A DNA stretch of 64,000 nt, from the NCBI GenBank assembly GCA_024690505.1, contig JAILPA010000130.1, positions 1 to 64,000 of the forward strand, written 5' to 3'. The position numbers and the translations under genes are program-made. Positions within the stretch are counted from its first letter, which is position 1. Every line of letters begins with the position of its first letter. Below, in pieces: positions 9,588 to 18,670 of the stretch. The DNA comes from Prevotella sp. (GTDB lineage Bacteria > Bacteroidota > Bacteroidia > Bacteroidales > Bacteroidaceae). The notes below the pieces were generated by a model that was not told the origin of the DNA, ran no database searches, and was given only the letters and a program-made list of their open reading frames with translations.

Positions 9588-9670
9588 TTCAGGGCCGCTG
9601 AACTATTGGTTCGGCGGCCCTGAACTATTAGTTCGGCGGCCCTGAACTACTTGTTTCAGAGCCCTTGAAA
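9588..9670. repeat. 22-bp-period palindromic array, second core type (TTCAGGGCCGCTGAA / TTCGGCGGCCCTGAA)
   Basis: Unit starts 9588, 9610, 9632, 9654; spacers ctattgg, ctattag, ctacttg; exact 22-bp period. Confidence 0.92.
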
Positions 9671-9898
9671 CTTTTTTGGGGTGGTTCACGCTTCTCCCTC
9701 TCCCCTTGGAAGGGTTGTGAGCGGCTACCGCCTTCATCCGCAGGAACTCCCCTCCATTCCAAGGGTAGGGGCCTGGGGTGGGGTCACGGGAGTGTCGCGT
9801 GTAGTGCGTTTTGAAGGGCTTGGATATGGTCTGAATGTCTGGATTTACTGACAGCAAAGCAAATTCAGAACGATGAATTGTGTTTAGCGGGCAACAAT

Positions 9899-9937
9899 AA
9901 AAAAGCGAGGGCGTGTGGCACACACCCTCGCTTTTGT
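9899..9937. terminator. Rho-independent-like hairpin, GH51 gene terminator (minus strand)
   Basis: aaaaaagcgagggcgtgtg gc acacaccctcgctttt; T-tract on minus strand. Confidence 0.75.
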
Positions 9938-9960
9938 GGCTGTTCAGCCGTTGGCGAACC

Positions 9961-11976
9961 TTACAGCTGGTACTCGAGCATCACCATGGAGTAGGGCTGC
10001 AGGTCGAGCGAGAACTTCTTCTTGGCCTTCAGCGTCTCCGTCTGCGGAGCGATGGGCTGGGCGTCATAGTTGTTCTCGTCGTCAGCCTTACCGGCAATCA
10101 CCGTCTTCGTGACGTTCTTCTTGATGCCCTTGAAGCGGCTCAGGTCGATGTCGGCCGTCTTCGCACCGTCAGTGGCGTTCACCAGCTTCACATAGAGGCG
10201 GCGCGTCTTGGCGTTCAGCACCACCGACTGTCCGTAGTGTACACCCTCCTGGGGCTGCTCCACGCCAGCTTCGTCGCCTTGGAATCTCACGCAGTCGCCG
10301 TAGTAGTACTGTCCGGCGCTCTGTCCGAACAGCTGCTGCACGTAGTAGCTGCATGTGGGATAGGCCCGCTCGTTGTCGAAGTAGATCATGTCGGGGTTCC
10401 AGTTGGTATTGTCGCGGCGGGCGAAGAGGGGTGCGTAGGATGTCATGCACACCACGTCGCCGTTGCGCTCCACGTGGAGCAGGTAGAGGCCCTCGGCCAG
10501 GGCGTCGATGAGCTTCTTGTCCTTGGCGGCATACTCACCCAGATAGACCTTCGTCTTGCGGTCGCGGGGATAGCCGTCGTACTGGCGCTTGTTCAGGAAG
10601 TAGTCGCGCGGCTCGTAGTAGTGCTCGTCGAGGATGGGCATGTCGAGCTCCTCGGCCAGTTTCCAGCCAGCCTCAAAGTCGGGGTTGCCTGCGTGCGAGC
10701 CGGGGCCTGCTGTTCCCACGATGACAATCTCGGGGTGAGCCTTCGTCACGCGCTCATAGATATACTTGAAGCGCTCGATGAACTCGGGGCTGATTTTCTC
10801 CTCGTTGCCCAGGCCCAGATACTTCAGGTTGAAGGGTGCGGGATGTCCGGCGTCGGCACGCATCTTGGCCCACTTGTTCGTGGCAGGGTCGCCGTTGGCC
10901 CACTCAATGAGGTCGATGGCCTCGGCCACCCACTCGTCCATCTCGCTCATGGGCAGCACGTCCTGAGCCTGTGTGGGCCACATGTTCCAGCCACCGTTAG
11001 CACCCTGGCAGCTCACGCCGCAAGGCAGGATGGGCACGGGCTCCATGCCCAGGTCTTCGCAGAACTGGAAGTACTCGAAGTAGCCCAGCCCCATCGACTG
11101 GTGGTAGCCCCACGTGTTCTTCAGACCGCGACGCTGCTCCTTCGGGCCGATGGTGGTCTTCCACCGGTAGGTGTCCCAGAAGCCGTCGCCACCGCCGTGC
11201 ACCACGCAGCCGCCGGGGAAGCGCATGAACTTCGGGTGAAGGTCGGCCAGGGCCTGTGCCAGGTCGGCACGCATACCGTGGCCCTTGAAGGTCTCCTGCG
11301 GCATGAGTGACACCTGGTCGATGTCGACGTCGCCCAGCGTCAGCACCAGTATCTGCAGCGCAGCCTTCTCGCACGTGGCATTGGGAGAGAGGGTCACGTC
11401 GTATTTAGTCCACGATGCTGCCTTCACGTCAATTGTGGCATCGCACAGCAGCTTCGGGTCCTTGCCCCATCCCTGCGGCTCCACCAGTGCTATGCGCACC
11501 TGCTTTGCAGCGCCGATGTTGCGGAAGAAAGCCGAGAAGTCATACTTCGCCCCGGCCTTCACCGAGATGCCGCCAAAGCCGTCGTTCTGAAGACCGAAGC
11601 CCTTCCAGCCAGCATAGTCGTGATACTCCTTCACACGCTCCGTGTGCAGTCGCATGTAGGTGGGATTGTTGGGGTGGATGGGGCTGTCCATGCGCACCTG
11701 AAGGGTGCCCAGCGAGTGGCCCGGGCGCAACTGCTTCCAGGCAGTGCCGGCTCCCCAGCCGTCGCGCTCGGCAGGGCTGAACTCGAACGAGCCGTTTTGC
11801 AGCAGTTCGGCATAGAGGCCGCCGTCGGCAGCACTGCTGATGTCCTCGAAGAAGATACCAAGTAATTCGTCACTGATAGCCTTGCCGCCGGCAGGTGCGG
11901 TCATCGGCTTCTGGGCGTTCAGACCCAGGGTGGCAGCGGCCATGAGGGCGACCGCCAGTGTCTTGCGTTTGTTCAT
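9961..11976 (-). CDS. GH51-family alpha-L-arabinofuranosidase
   Basis: ISDELLGIFFEDISSAADGGLYAELLQNGSFEF, KFMRFPGGCVVHGG, KYLGLGNEE, LDEHYYEPRDYF; start set at MNKRKTLAVALM (signal peptide). Confidence 0.93.
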   Translation of the reverse strand: MNKRKTLAVALMAAATLGLNAQKPMTAPAGGKAISDELLGIFFEDISSAADGGLYAELLQNGSFEFSPAERDGWGAGTAWKQLRPGHSLGTLQVRMDSPIHPNNPTYMRLHTERVKEYHDYAGWKGFGLQNDGFGGISVKAGAKYDFSAFFRNIGAAKQVRIALVEPQGWGKDPKLLCDATIDVKAASWTKYDVTLSPNATCEKAALQILVLTLGDVDIDQVSLMPQETFKGHGMRADLAQALADLHPKFMRFPGGCVVHGGGDGFWDTYRWKTTIGPKEQRRGLKNTWGYHQSMGLGYFEYFQFCEDLGMEPVPILPCGVSCQGANGGWNMWPTQAQDVLPMSEMDEWVAEAIDLIEWANGDPATNKWAKMRADAGHPAPFNLKYLGLGNEEKISPEFIERFKYIYERVTKAHPEIVIVGTAGPGSHAGNPDFEAGWKLAEELDMPILDEHYYEPRDYFLNKRQYDGYPRDRKTKVYLGEYAAKDKKLIDALAEGLYLLHVERNGDVVCMTSYAPLFARRDNTNWNPDMIYFDNERAYPTCSYYVQQLFGQSAGQYYYGDCVRFQGDEAGVEQPQEGVHYGQSVVLNAKTRRLYVKLVNATDGAKTADIDLSRFKGIKKNVTKTVIAGKADDENNYDAQPIAPQTETLKAKKKFSLDLQPYSMVMLEYQL

Positions 11977-12003
11977 TGTTGTGATAGGTTTGGTAATTTG
12001 CGG

Positions 12004-12011
12004 CAAAGATA
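12004..12011 (-). promoter_or_regulatory. -7 element (TATCTTTG on minus strand) for GH51 gene
   Basis: CAAAGATA on + strand, 28 bp upstream of start 11976. Confidence 0.6.
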
Positions 12012-12366
12012 CGAAAAGTCGAGCGAAAAACCAAATATATTTGGATTTTTCCGAGACGCAGTATCTTCGGCGAAGCCAGAGTTCTTTCTCCGCATGCTAC
12101 GAAAGCGGTAAACCGAGCGACGAAAAATCGAGAGCAAAACAAAGAAACTCGCTTCTTTTTTTGCCGAGATGGAGTAAGTTCGCCATCTTTGATGGCAAAG
12201 CAATGCAAAAAGCCGGGCGAAAACGGGAATGCCGTTGCACAGAAAGTGGGATGAATGTGCAGAAAAAAGACGCACAAACAGCACGTTTTGTGCAACAATG
12301 TGCAAGTTTTTGCTTAATAATTGTTAAGTGCGGGCACACATTTGCATTTGTTTAGATTTAACTCTA

Positions 12367-12374
12367 TACCTTTG
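12367..12374 (+). promoter_or_regulatory. -7 element TACCTTTG with upstream TTTG
   Basis: 31 bp before ATG 12405. Confidence 0.65.
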
Positions 12375-12404
12375 CACCCGATTTTCAAAGCACGATAAAC
12401 TAAA

Positions 12405-13979
12405 ATGAAAACAAAAGCATTTTTGGCCAGCCTTTTGCTGGCAGCAGCAACCACCGCCACTGCAGGTGGTATTCTGACAAACACCAATCAAAGCATTGAC
12501 TTCTTGAGAAACCCCGCACGCGATGCCGCTATCGGCCTCGACGGCGTCTATAGTAACCCTGCTGGCGTGGCCTTCCTGCCCGACGGATTCCATCTCGGCA
12601 TCAACTGGCAGTACGCCCACCAGACGCGCACCATCACGTCGACCGACAATCTGTTTGCCCTGCGCAAGAACAGCAACGGCACCACACGGCAGTATGAGGG
12701 CGTGGCCGATGCTCCCGTCATTCCCTCGATACAACTGGCGTGGAACAGAAACAACTGGAGTATGCAGTTCAACTTCTCAGTACCTGGCGGTGGCGGTAAG
12801 TGCACCTACGAAGACGGCCTGGGCTCGTTTGAGCGTGCCGTGGGAACCATTGCCAGCGGCTTTATGGACTTAGACCGCTTGGCCGAAGGCCTCAACCTTG
12901 CTTCACCACTTATCTATCGCTATGCCGGTCTGCCTGTGCCCACAAACGCCATCAACACCAACGGTACCGAGGGCTACAACATGAAGAGCTACATGGAGGG
13001 CCGACAGTACTACTACGGCTTCCAGCTGGGAACGGCCTACAAAATCAACGAGAAGATGTCGGTCTATGGCGGTCTGCGCCTGCTCTACGGCAACGCTACG
13101 TACAAGGCTCGTATCAGCAACATCCAGGTGGTGACAGCCGGCGGCGACCTCGACTTTGGCTCGATGCTGCAGCATGTGGCCGTGCAGCGCCAGCAGCTCG
13201 CTGAAAGGGCTGGAGAGGTGATGCCTATCCTGAACAATGTGCCCGAGGCTGCCATGACTCCTGAGCTGGCTGCCCTGAAGGCTGGAATGGAATCGCTGAG
13301 TGACCCCACGGCACAGAAGATGATGGCCGAGCTGCCCAAGTATTCACAGGGCGTGAACCTGCTCTGCAACCAGACCGGCGTGGGCGTGGCTCCCGTGGTG
13401 GGTTTCGACTATCAGCTCAACGAGCACTTGAACTTCGCCGCTAAGTACGAGTTCAAGACGCAGGTACGCATGAAGAACGAGTCGACCGTGTTCGAGGCCG
13501 GTCTCATTGACGCCGTCAACAAGTACGTGGACGAAGAGAATGTGAACGAAGACCAGCCGGCGCTCCTCACTGTGGGTGCACAGTGGACTCCCATCACTCC
13601 CCTCCGTGTGAACCTGGGATGGCATTACTACTTCGACAAGCAGGCCGAGTGGTACGGCAACACGCAGGACAAGCTCGACTTCAACACCAACGAGTTCCTG
13701 GCAGGTGCCGAGTGGGACGTCAACGACAAGCTCACCGTGTCATTAGGCGGACAGCTTACCCGCTATGGACTGACCGACCAGTACATGAGCGACATATCGT
13801 TTGTGGTGAACAGCTATAGCATCGGCTTCGGTGCCAACTACAAGCTCAACAACACCGTCACCCTGAAAGCTGCCTTCTTCCAGACGGAGTATGGTCACTA
13901 CAAGCGCACCACACCCACTCAGGACGACTTCACCCGCACCAACCGCGTGCTGGGCATAGGCTGCGACATCCATCTCTGA
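12405..13979 (+). CDS. OmpP1/FadL-family outer membrane transporter
   Basis: Signal peptide; NPARDAAIGLDGVYSNPAGVAFLPDGFHLGIN; long beta-barrel C-terminus. Confidence 0.87.
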   Translation: MKTKAFLASLLLAAATTATAGGILTNTNQSIDFLRNPARDAAIGLDGVYSNPAGVAFLPDGFHLGINWQYAHQTRTITSTDNLFALRKNSNGTTRQYEGVADAPVIPSIQLAWNRNNWSMQFNFSVPGGGGKCTYEDGLGSFERAVGTIASGFMDLDRLAEGLNLASPLIYRYAGLPVPTNAINTNGTEGYNMKSYMEGRQYYYGFQLGTAYKINEKMSVYGGLRLLYGNATYKARISNIQVVTAGGDLDFGSMLQHVAVQRQQLAERAGEVMPILNNVPEAAMTPELAALKAGMESLSDPTAQKMMAELPKYSQGVNLLCNQTGVGVAPVVGFDYQLNEHLNFAAKYEFKTQVRMKNESTVFEAGLIDAVNKYVDEENVNEDQPALLTVGAQWTPITPLRVNLGWHYYFDKQAEWYGNTQDKLDFNTNEFLAGAEWDVNDKLTVSLGGQLTRYGLTDQYMSDISFVVNSYSIGFGANYKLNNTVTLKAAFFQTEYGHYKRTTPTQDDFTRTNRVLGIGCDIHL

Positions 13980-14074
13980 TAATGACGGCGACGGGCTGAG
14001 GGCACGCCGCAGTCAGAAATAAAAGAAAATGTGGCTGCCAGCCAAACAGCGCAATAGTTAAGTTGGGGATGGCA

Positions 14075-14300
14075 GAATGTAAAGGTAATTCCGATTTGCA
14101 AAAAGTGCTGCAAAACAGCGTTTTTGAAAAAGTACCGCTTTGAGGGCAGAAAAGGACAGCTTTTTGACCCGAAAAGCGGTACTTTTCTGTCATCAAAGCT
14201 GTCCTTCGATTTTTACAGAATTATCCGTGTAAAGAAAAACGATAGCAGGGCTTTTATAGCAACGGACTACACGGACTAATGCGGATTAACACAATTCGGG
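14075..14300 (+). repeat. Composite intergenic element copy A (left end - 22-bp array - right end - decamer module)
   Basis: GAATGTAAAGGTAATTCC left end; 22-bp units at 14129, 14151, 14173, 14195; right end TGTAAAGAAAAACGATAG; then cggactacac|ggactaatgc|ggattaacac. Confidence 0.9.
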
Positions 14301-14344
14301 CGTTAGACCATTGCAAGGTTCTTGCTTTGCAAGCAACCAGGAAG

Positions 14345-16321
14345 TTACTTCCTTGTGGAACGGACGAAGTAGCACACCAGCAGGATATAAGCCACGAGGG
14401 CTGCGAGCTCCGACAGGGGGTTCTGCATCCACTCTTCCGACACGAGGCTGATGCCACCGAAGCGCATCAGAGCGCTGACCACGCCCATGAGGGCTCCGCC
14501 GGCTATGAAGCCGCTGGCAATGAGTGTGCCCCGTTCACCGCGTGCCTCGTTCACCGCCTTGTCCTTCGAGCGGGTGGTCACAAACCAGCTGATGGCACCA
14601 CCCATGACGAGGGGCGTGTTCAGTTCCAGCGGTATGAACATGCCCAGTGCCACGGCCAGTGCAGGCATTCCGCAGAAGTTGATGATGAGGGCCAGCAGGG
14701 CTCCGATGCCATAGAGCAGCCAGGGTGCGCCCTGTCCGCTCATCACGGGGTCGATGACGGCAGCCATGGCGTTAGCCTGCGGTGCCGACAGTTGTCCGCT
14801 GGTGAAGCCGTAGGTCTCGTTAAGCAACATGATGACGCCGCCCACGGTGGCTGCCGATACCAGCGTGCCCAGGAATTTCCACGACTCTTGCTTTCTCGGG
14901 GTGGTTCCCAGCCAGTAGCCTATCTTCAGGTCGGTGATGAAGGCGCCCGCCATGCTGAGTGCCGTACATACCACGCCGCCCATGATGAGTGCTGCCACCA
15001 TGCCGCCGGTGCCGCTGAGGCCTACTGCCGAGAGCACCACCGAGGCCAGGATGAGCGTCATCAGCGTCATGCCGCTCACGGGGTTCGACCCCACGATGGC
15101 GATGGCGTTGGCCGCCACAGTGGTGAAGAGGAAGGCGATGAACGTGACCAGGAGGATGGCCACCACTGCAAACATCAGGTTGTGCATCACGCCCAGCCAG
15201 AAGAAGATGAACGTCACGAGCAGGGCCACGATGGCTGCAATGGCAATGAACTTGAACGACAGGTCGCGCTGCGTGCGCACGGCTGTCGCATCGGCTCCGG
15301 CACTGCCTTTCAGCTCCTTGCCTGCCAGCGACACGGCACCCTTGATGATGCCCCACGACTTCACGATGCCAATGATGCCAGCCATGGCGATGCCGCCAAT
15401 GCCGATGTAGCGGGCGTATTTGAAGAAGATGTCTTCAGCCGTCATGTTGCCCACGGTTTCCGTTATCCGCTCGCCGCCCAGGTTCAGCACCGTGTCGTGG
15501 AACAGCAGGTTCATGCCCGGCACAATGAGCCACCACACGGCCAGCGACCCCAGACAGATGTAGAGGGCGTAGCGCAGGCCGATGATGTAGCCCAGGCCCA
15601 GCACGGCGGCACCGGTGTTCAGCTTGAACACCAGCTTTGCCTTCTCAGCCAGCGTCTCACCCCAGCCAATCATGCGGGTGGTCACCACCTCGTTCCACCA
15701 CCCGAAGGTGGCAATGATGAAGTCGTAGAGTCCGCCGATGAGTCCGGCCAGGATGAGCGGCTTCGCCTGGTCGCCGCCCTTGGCACCGCTCACCAGCACC
15801 TGCGTGGTGGCCGTTGCCTCGGGGAAGGGGTACTTGCCGTGCATGTCCTTCACGAAATACTTTCGGAAGGGAATGAGGAACAGGATGCCGAGGATGCCTC
15901 CCAGTGCCGATGCCATGAACACCTGCACGAACGATGCCGACATCTCCGGCCCGTACTTCGCCTGCAGGATGTAGATGGCTGGCAGGGTGAAGATGGCGCC
16001 GGCCACCACGGCACCCGAGCAGGCGCCTATCGACTGTATGATGACGTTCTCGCCCAGCGCCTTGTTGCGCTTGGCTGCCGTCGATACGCCCACGGCAATG
16101 ATGGCGATGGGGATGGCGGCCTCGAACACCTGGCCCACCTTCAGGCCCAGATAGGCAGCAGCGGCCGAGAAGAGCATGGCCATGAGCACGCCCCACGTCA
16201 CCGACCACGAGTTCACCTCGGGGTACTGGCCACGGGGCGACATCAGCGGTTCATACTCCTCGCCAGCCTTCAGTTCGCGAAATGCGTTCTCGGGCAGTGT
16301 GGTCTTAATTTCTTCTTCCAT
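14345..16321 (-). CDS. OPT-family oligopeptide transporter
   Basis: Multi-TM; LTAGEEYEPLMSPRGQYPEVNSWSVTWG-type N-terminus, PFPEATATTQVLVSG, MFIPLELNTPLVMGGAISW. Confidence 0.92.
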   Translation of the reverse strand: MEEEIKTTLPENAFRELKAGEEYEPLMSPRGQYPEVNSWSVTWGVLMAMLFSAAAAYLGLKVGQVFEAAIPIAIIAVGVSTAAKRNKALGENVIIQSIGACSGAVVAGAIFTLPAIYILQAKYGPEMSASFVQVFMASALGGILGILFLIPFRKYFVKDMHGKYPFPEATATTQVLVSGAKGGDQAKPLILAGLIGGLYDFIIATFGWWNEVVTTRMIGWGETLAEKAKLVFKLNTGAAVLGLGYIIGLRYALYICLGSLAVWWLIVPGMNLLFHDTVLNLGGERITETVGNMTAEDIFFKYARYIGIGGIAMAGIIGIVKSWGIIKGAVSLAGKELKGSAGADATAVRTQRDLSFKFIAIAAIVALLVTFIFFWLGVMHNLMFAVVAILLVTFIAFLFTTVAANAIAIVGSNPVSGMTLMTLILASVVLSAVGLSGTGGMVAALIMGGVVCTALSMAGAFITDLKIGYWLGTTPRKQESWKFLGTLVSAATVGGVIMLLNETYGFTSGQLSAPQANAMAAVIDPVMSGQGAPWLLYGIGALLALIINFCGMPALAVALGMFIPLELNTPLVMGGAISWFVTTRSKDKAVNEARGERGTLIASGFIAGGALMGVVSALMRFGGISLVSEEWMQNPLSELAALVAYILLVCYFVRSTRK

Positions 16322-16402
16322 TGTGATAATCAGTGTTTATAGTTTTGTGTAATCATTTCAGACTTTATTGCTCATTGTCATCCAAGGCGTGGGGCGACAG
16401 GA

Positions 16403-17599
16403 CTAACCCTTTGCTATTCGCCCAAGGGCCTCCATCAGCAGGGAGCGCGGACAGGCGATGTTCAGGCGGATGTAGCCTTCGCCGCTGTGACGCCCGTACA
16501 TCGTGCCGGGATTCACCCAGACGCCGGTTTGCTCTAAGAGCTGATTGGCATAGTCCTGCGAGGAGAGGCCCGTGGCGGTGATGTCGACCCAAGGCAGATA
16601 GGTGCCTTCCAGGGCGCAGACATGCCACTGGGGGAGGTGCTTGGCGGCAAAATCGCACAGGGCGCAGTAGTTTCCCCAAAGATACTCGTTGAGGTCGTCG
16701 AGCCAGTCTTCACTCTCGTTATAGGCGGCTTTCAGGGCGACAGGGCCAAAGGGGTTCACGTCGCACACCTCGTTGATGTTGATGGCGCGGTCAACGCGGC
16801 GGCGCCAGTCGGGCCGGGCGCAGACAATGTTGGCTATCTGCAGTCCGGCGATGTTGAACGCCTTCGAGGGTGAGTTGAGGATGACGCTGTTCTGGCGGCA
16901 GTCCTCGCTGACGGCAGCAAAGGGCTGGAAGCGATGTCCGGGCATGATGAGCTCGCAGTGAATCTCGTCGCTCACCACCTTCACGCCGTGCTTCATGCAG
17001 ATGTTGTTCATGCGCTGCAGCTCCCCAGCAGTCCATACGCGGCCCGTGGGGTTGTGGGGGTTGCAGAGCAGGAACACCGTGCACTTCTCGTCGGCACAGA
17101 GGGCCTCGAAAGCGGGCCAGTCTACTTCAAAGTGTGTGGCGAGGGTTGAAGGGTCGTGCTTACCCAGCAAGATACATTCCGCCACCTCGCAGCCATTGTT
17201 GCGGATGCTCGAGAAGAAGCAGTTATAGTCGGGCGAGAGCATCAGCACCTTCTCGCCAGGCATGGTGAGTGCCTTCAGCGCCACGCTCATGGCAGGCACG
17301 ACGCCCGTGGTGTAGAGTATCTCTTCGCGGCGGATGGTCCACTGGTGGCGCCGCCGGAACCAGGCTATGATGGCCTCGTAGTAGTCATCGTCCACGTGAG
17401 TATAGCCGAAGATGGGGTGCATAGCCCTGCACCTCACAGCCTCTTGTATGGCTGGGGCAACGGCAAAGTCCATGTCGGCTACCCAGAGGGGAACGACTGG
17501 GGTGGGGGAGTGAAGGCTTGGTGCAGTGGGCGGATTCTCGTCCCACTTCACGCAGCCTGTGCCGCTGCGGTCGATGATCTGGTCGAAATTGTACTTCAT
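16403..17599 (-). CDS. PatB/MalY-type pyridoxal-phosphate C-S lyase / aminotransferase
   Basis: FDQIIDRSGTGCVKWD, PLWVADMDFAVAPAI, NPHNPTGRVW, SDEIHCEL, SPSKAFNIAGLQ. Confidence 0.92.
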   Translation of the reverse strand: MKYNFDQIIDRSGTGCVKWDENPPTAPSLHSPTPVVPLWVADMDFAVAPAIQEAVRCRAMHPIFGYTHVDDDYYEAIIAWFRRRHQWTIRREEILYTTGVVPAMSVALKALTMPGEKVLMLSPDYNCFFSSIRNNGCEVAECILLGKHDPSTLATHFEVDWPAFEALCADEKCTVFLLCNPHNPTGRVWTAGELQRMNNICMKHGVKVVSDEIHCELIMPGHRFQPFAAVSEDCRQNSVILNSPSKAFNIAGLQIANIVCARPDWRRRVDRAININEVCDVNPFGPVALKAAYNESEDWLDDLNEYLWGNYCALCDFAAKHLPQWHVCALEGTYLPWVDITATGLSSQDYANQLLEQTGVWVNPGTMYGRHSGEGYIRLNIACPRSLLMEALGRIAKG

Positions 17600-18465
17600 T
17601 GGCGGGTCACAATCTTGCAGTCGTTGGGCTGGCGCACGTTCTCGTCGATGGTGACGCTGCCGATGCTGTCGGCAATGATATATCCGCTGGTGGGATTCTT
17701 GATGTTCTCTATGTGCCCGTGGATGTCGGCCACCACCTCGCTGTATTCAAACACGCGGTTGCAGGTCTTGTCGAACGTGCAGTTCTCCAGTTCCAGATGG
17801 TGGGCATAGCACAGCAGCTGCTCGCCAATGAGGTGGCAGTTCACCAGCCGCACGTGCTTGGAGTGCCACGCCAGGTATTCGCCGTCGAGGATGCTGTTGG
17901 TGATGGTGATGTCCTCGCACTCCCAGAACGAGTCCTTCGTCACGATGTGGGCATTGTTCAGCTCCACGTGCTTGCAGTACTGGAAGACGTACTTCGAGTC
18001 GCTCTTCAATCCGTCGATTTTCACGTTCTCGCAGAACATGAAGGGGTATGTGCCTTCGTGCAGCTCCAGGTTGCGTGCCTCGATGTTGCGGCAGCGCCAG
18101 AACGTCTCGTCGGCATCGTTCACCACGACGTCCTCGAGGTACAGGTCGCTCATCTCGCGAAACATCTTCGGCGCGTCAATGCGTGTGCGGCGCATGTCCA
18201 GGTGGTCGGTGTACCACAGCGCTGAGCGTGCACCGGCGTCAAACTGGCAGTCGCTGATCTTCAGTCCGTGCACGTGCCAGAAGGGATACTTGCCCCAGAA
18301 GCGGCTGTTCACGGCCTCAATGTCGGAACACTCCTTCACGCCGCTCTCGCCGTCGCCTATCGTCACCTCCTCCAGTCGCAGGTGGTGGCGCTCGAACAGA
18401 GGTCGCTCACCTTCAAAGTGCTGGTTGCTTATGATTTCCATTTCTTGCTTATTGTTAATTGTCAT
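17596..18465 (-). CDS. DUF3737-family protein
   Basis: ISNQHFEGERPLFERHHLRLEEVTIGDGESGVKE...; ORF-track start 18525 lies upstream of the -7 box, so start taken as MTINNKQ (18465) or MEIISNQ (18441); 4-bp overlap with PatB start. Confidence 0.85.
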   Translation of the reverse strand: MTINNKQEMEIISNQHFEGERPLFERHHLRLEEVTIGDGESGVKECSDIEAVNSRFWGKYPFWHVHGLKISDCQFDAGARSALWYTDHLDMRRTRIDAPKMFREMSDLYLEDVVVNDADETFWRCRNIEARNLELHEGTYPFMFCENVKIDGLKSDSKYVFQYCKHVELNNAHIVTKDSFWECEDITITNSILDGEYLAWHSKHVRLVNCHLIGEQLLCYAHHLELENCTFDKTCNRVFEYSEVVADIHGHIENIKNPTSGYIIADSIGSVTIDENVRQPNDCKIVTRQ

Positions 18466-18503
18466 TTCTGCTTTCAAGCATTCGAAAAGTTGCTGCAAAG
18501 GTA
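18460..18503 (-). promoter_or_regulatory. Promoter/leader cassette copy 4 (divergent; upstream of DUF3737 gene)
   Basis: Minus strand: TACCTTTGCAGCAACTTTTCGAATGCTTGAAAGCAGAAATGACAAT. Confidence 0.65.
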
Positions 18504-18589
18504 GCACAAATCGGGCGAATGGCAAAGCAAATGGCGCTCCTTTTAGCTTTTTTTAGTCCCGTCTTGTCTTCTGTTCCCATAAAAAGTTG

Positions 18590-18597
18590 TACCTTTG
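18590..18597 (+). promoter_or_regulatory. -7 element TACCTTTG
   Basis: TAnnTTTG upstream of ATG 18671. Confidence 0.6.
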
Positions 18598-18670
18598 CAC
18601 CGCAAAAGCGCCATGGGCGCCTTGCAGGGACTTTAATCAATTCACACACATATTCCACAACTAATTAACA

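Noticed and set aside
9603-9923. 106-aa minus ORF (DPTPGPYPWNGGEF...)
   Set aside because: It spans the 22-bp array, GC-rich repeats and terminator; composed of repeat translations.
14279-16342. 687-aa + strand ORF opposite the OPT transporter
   Set aside because: His/Gln/Glu/Asp-rich antisense translation with no recognisable motifs; the minus-strand transporter is convincing.
17596-18525. ORF-track start for the DUF3737 gene at 18525
   Set aside because: The -7 box lies at 18496-18503, inside that ORF; translation must begin at 18465 or later.
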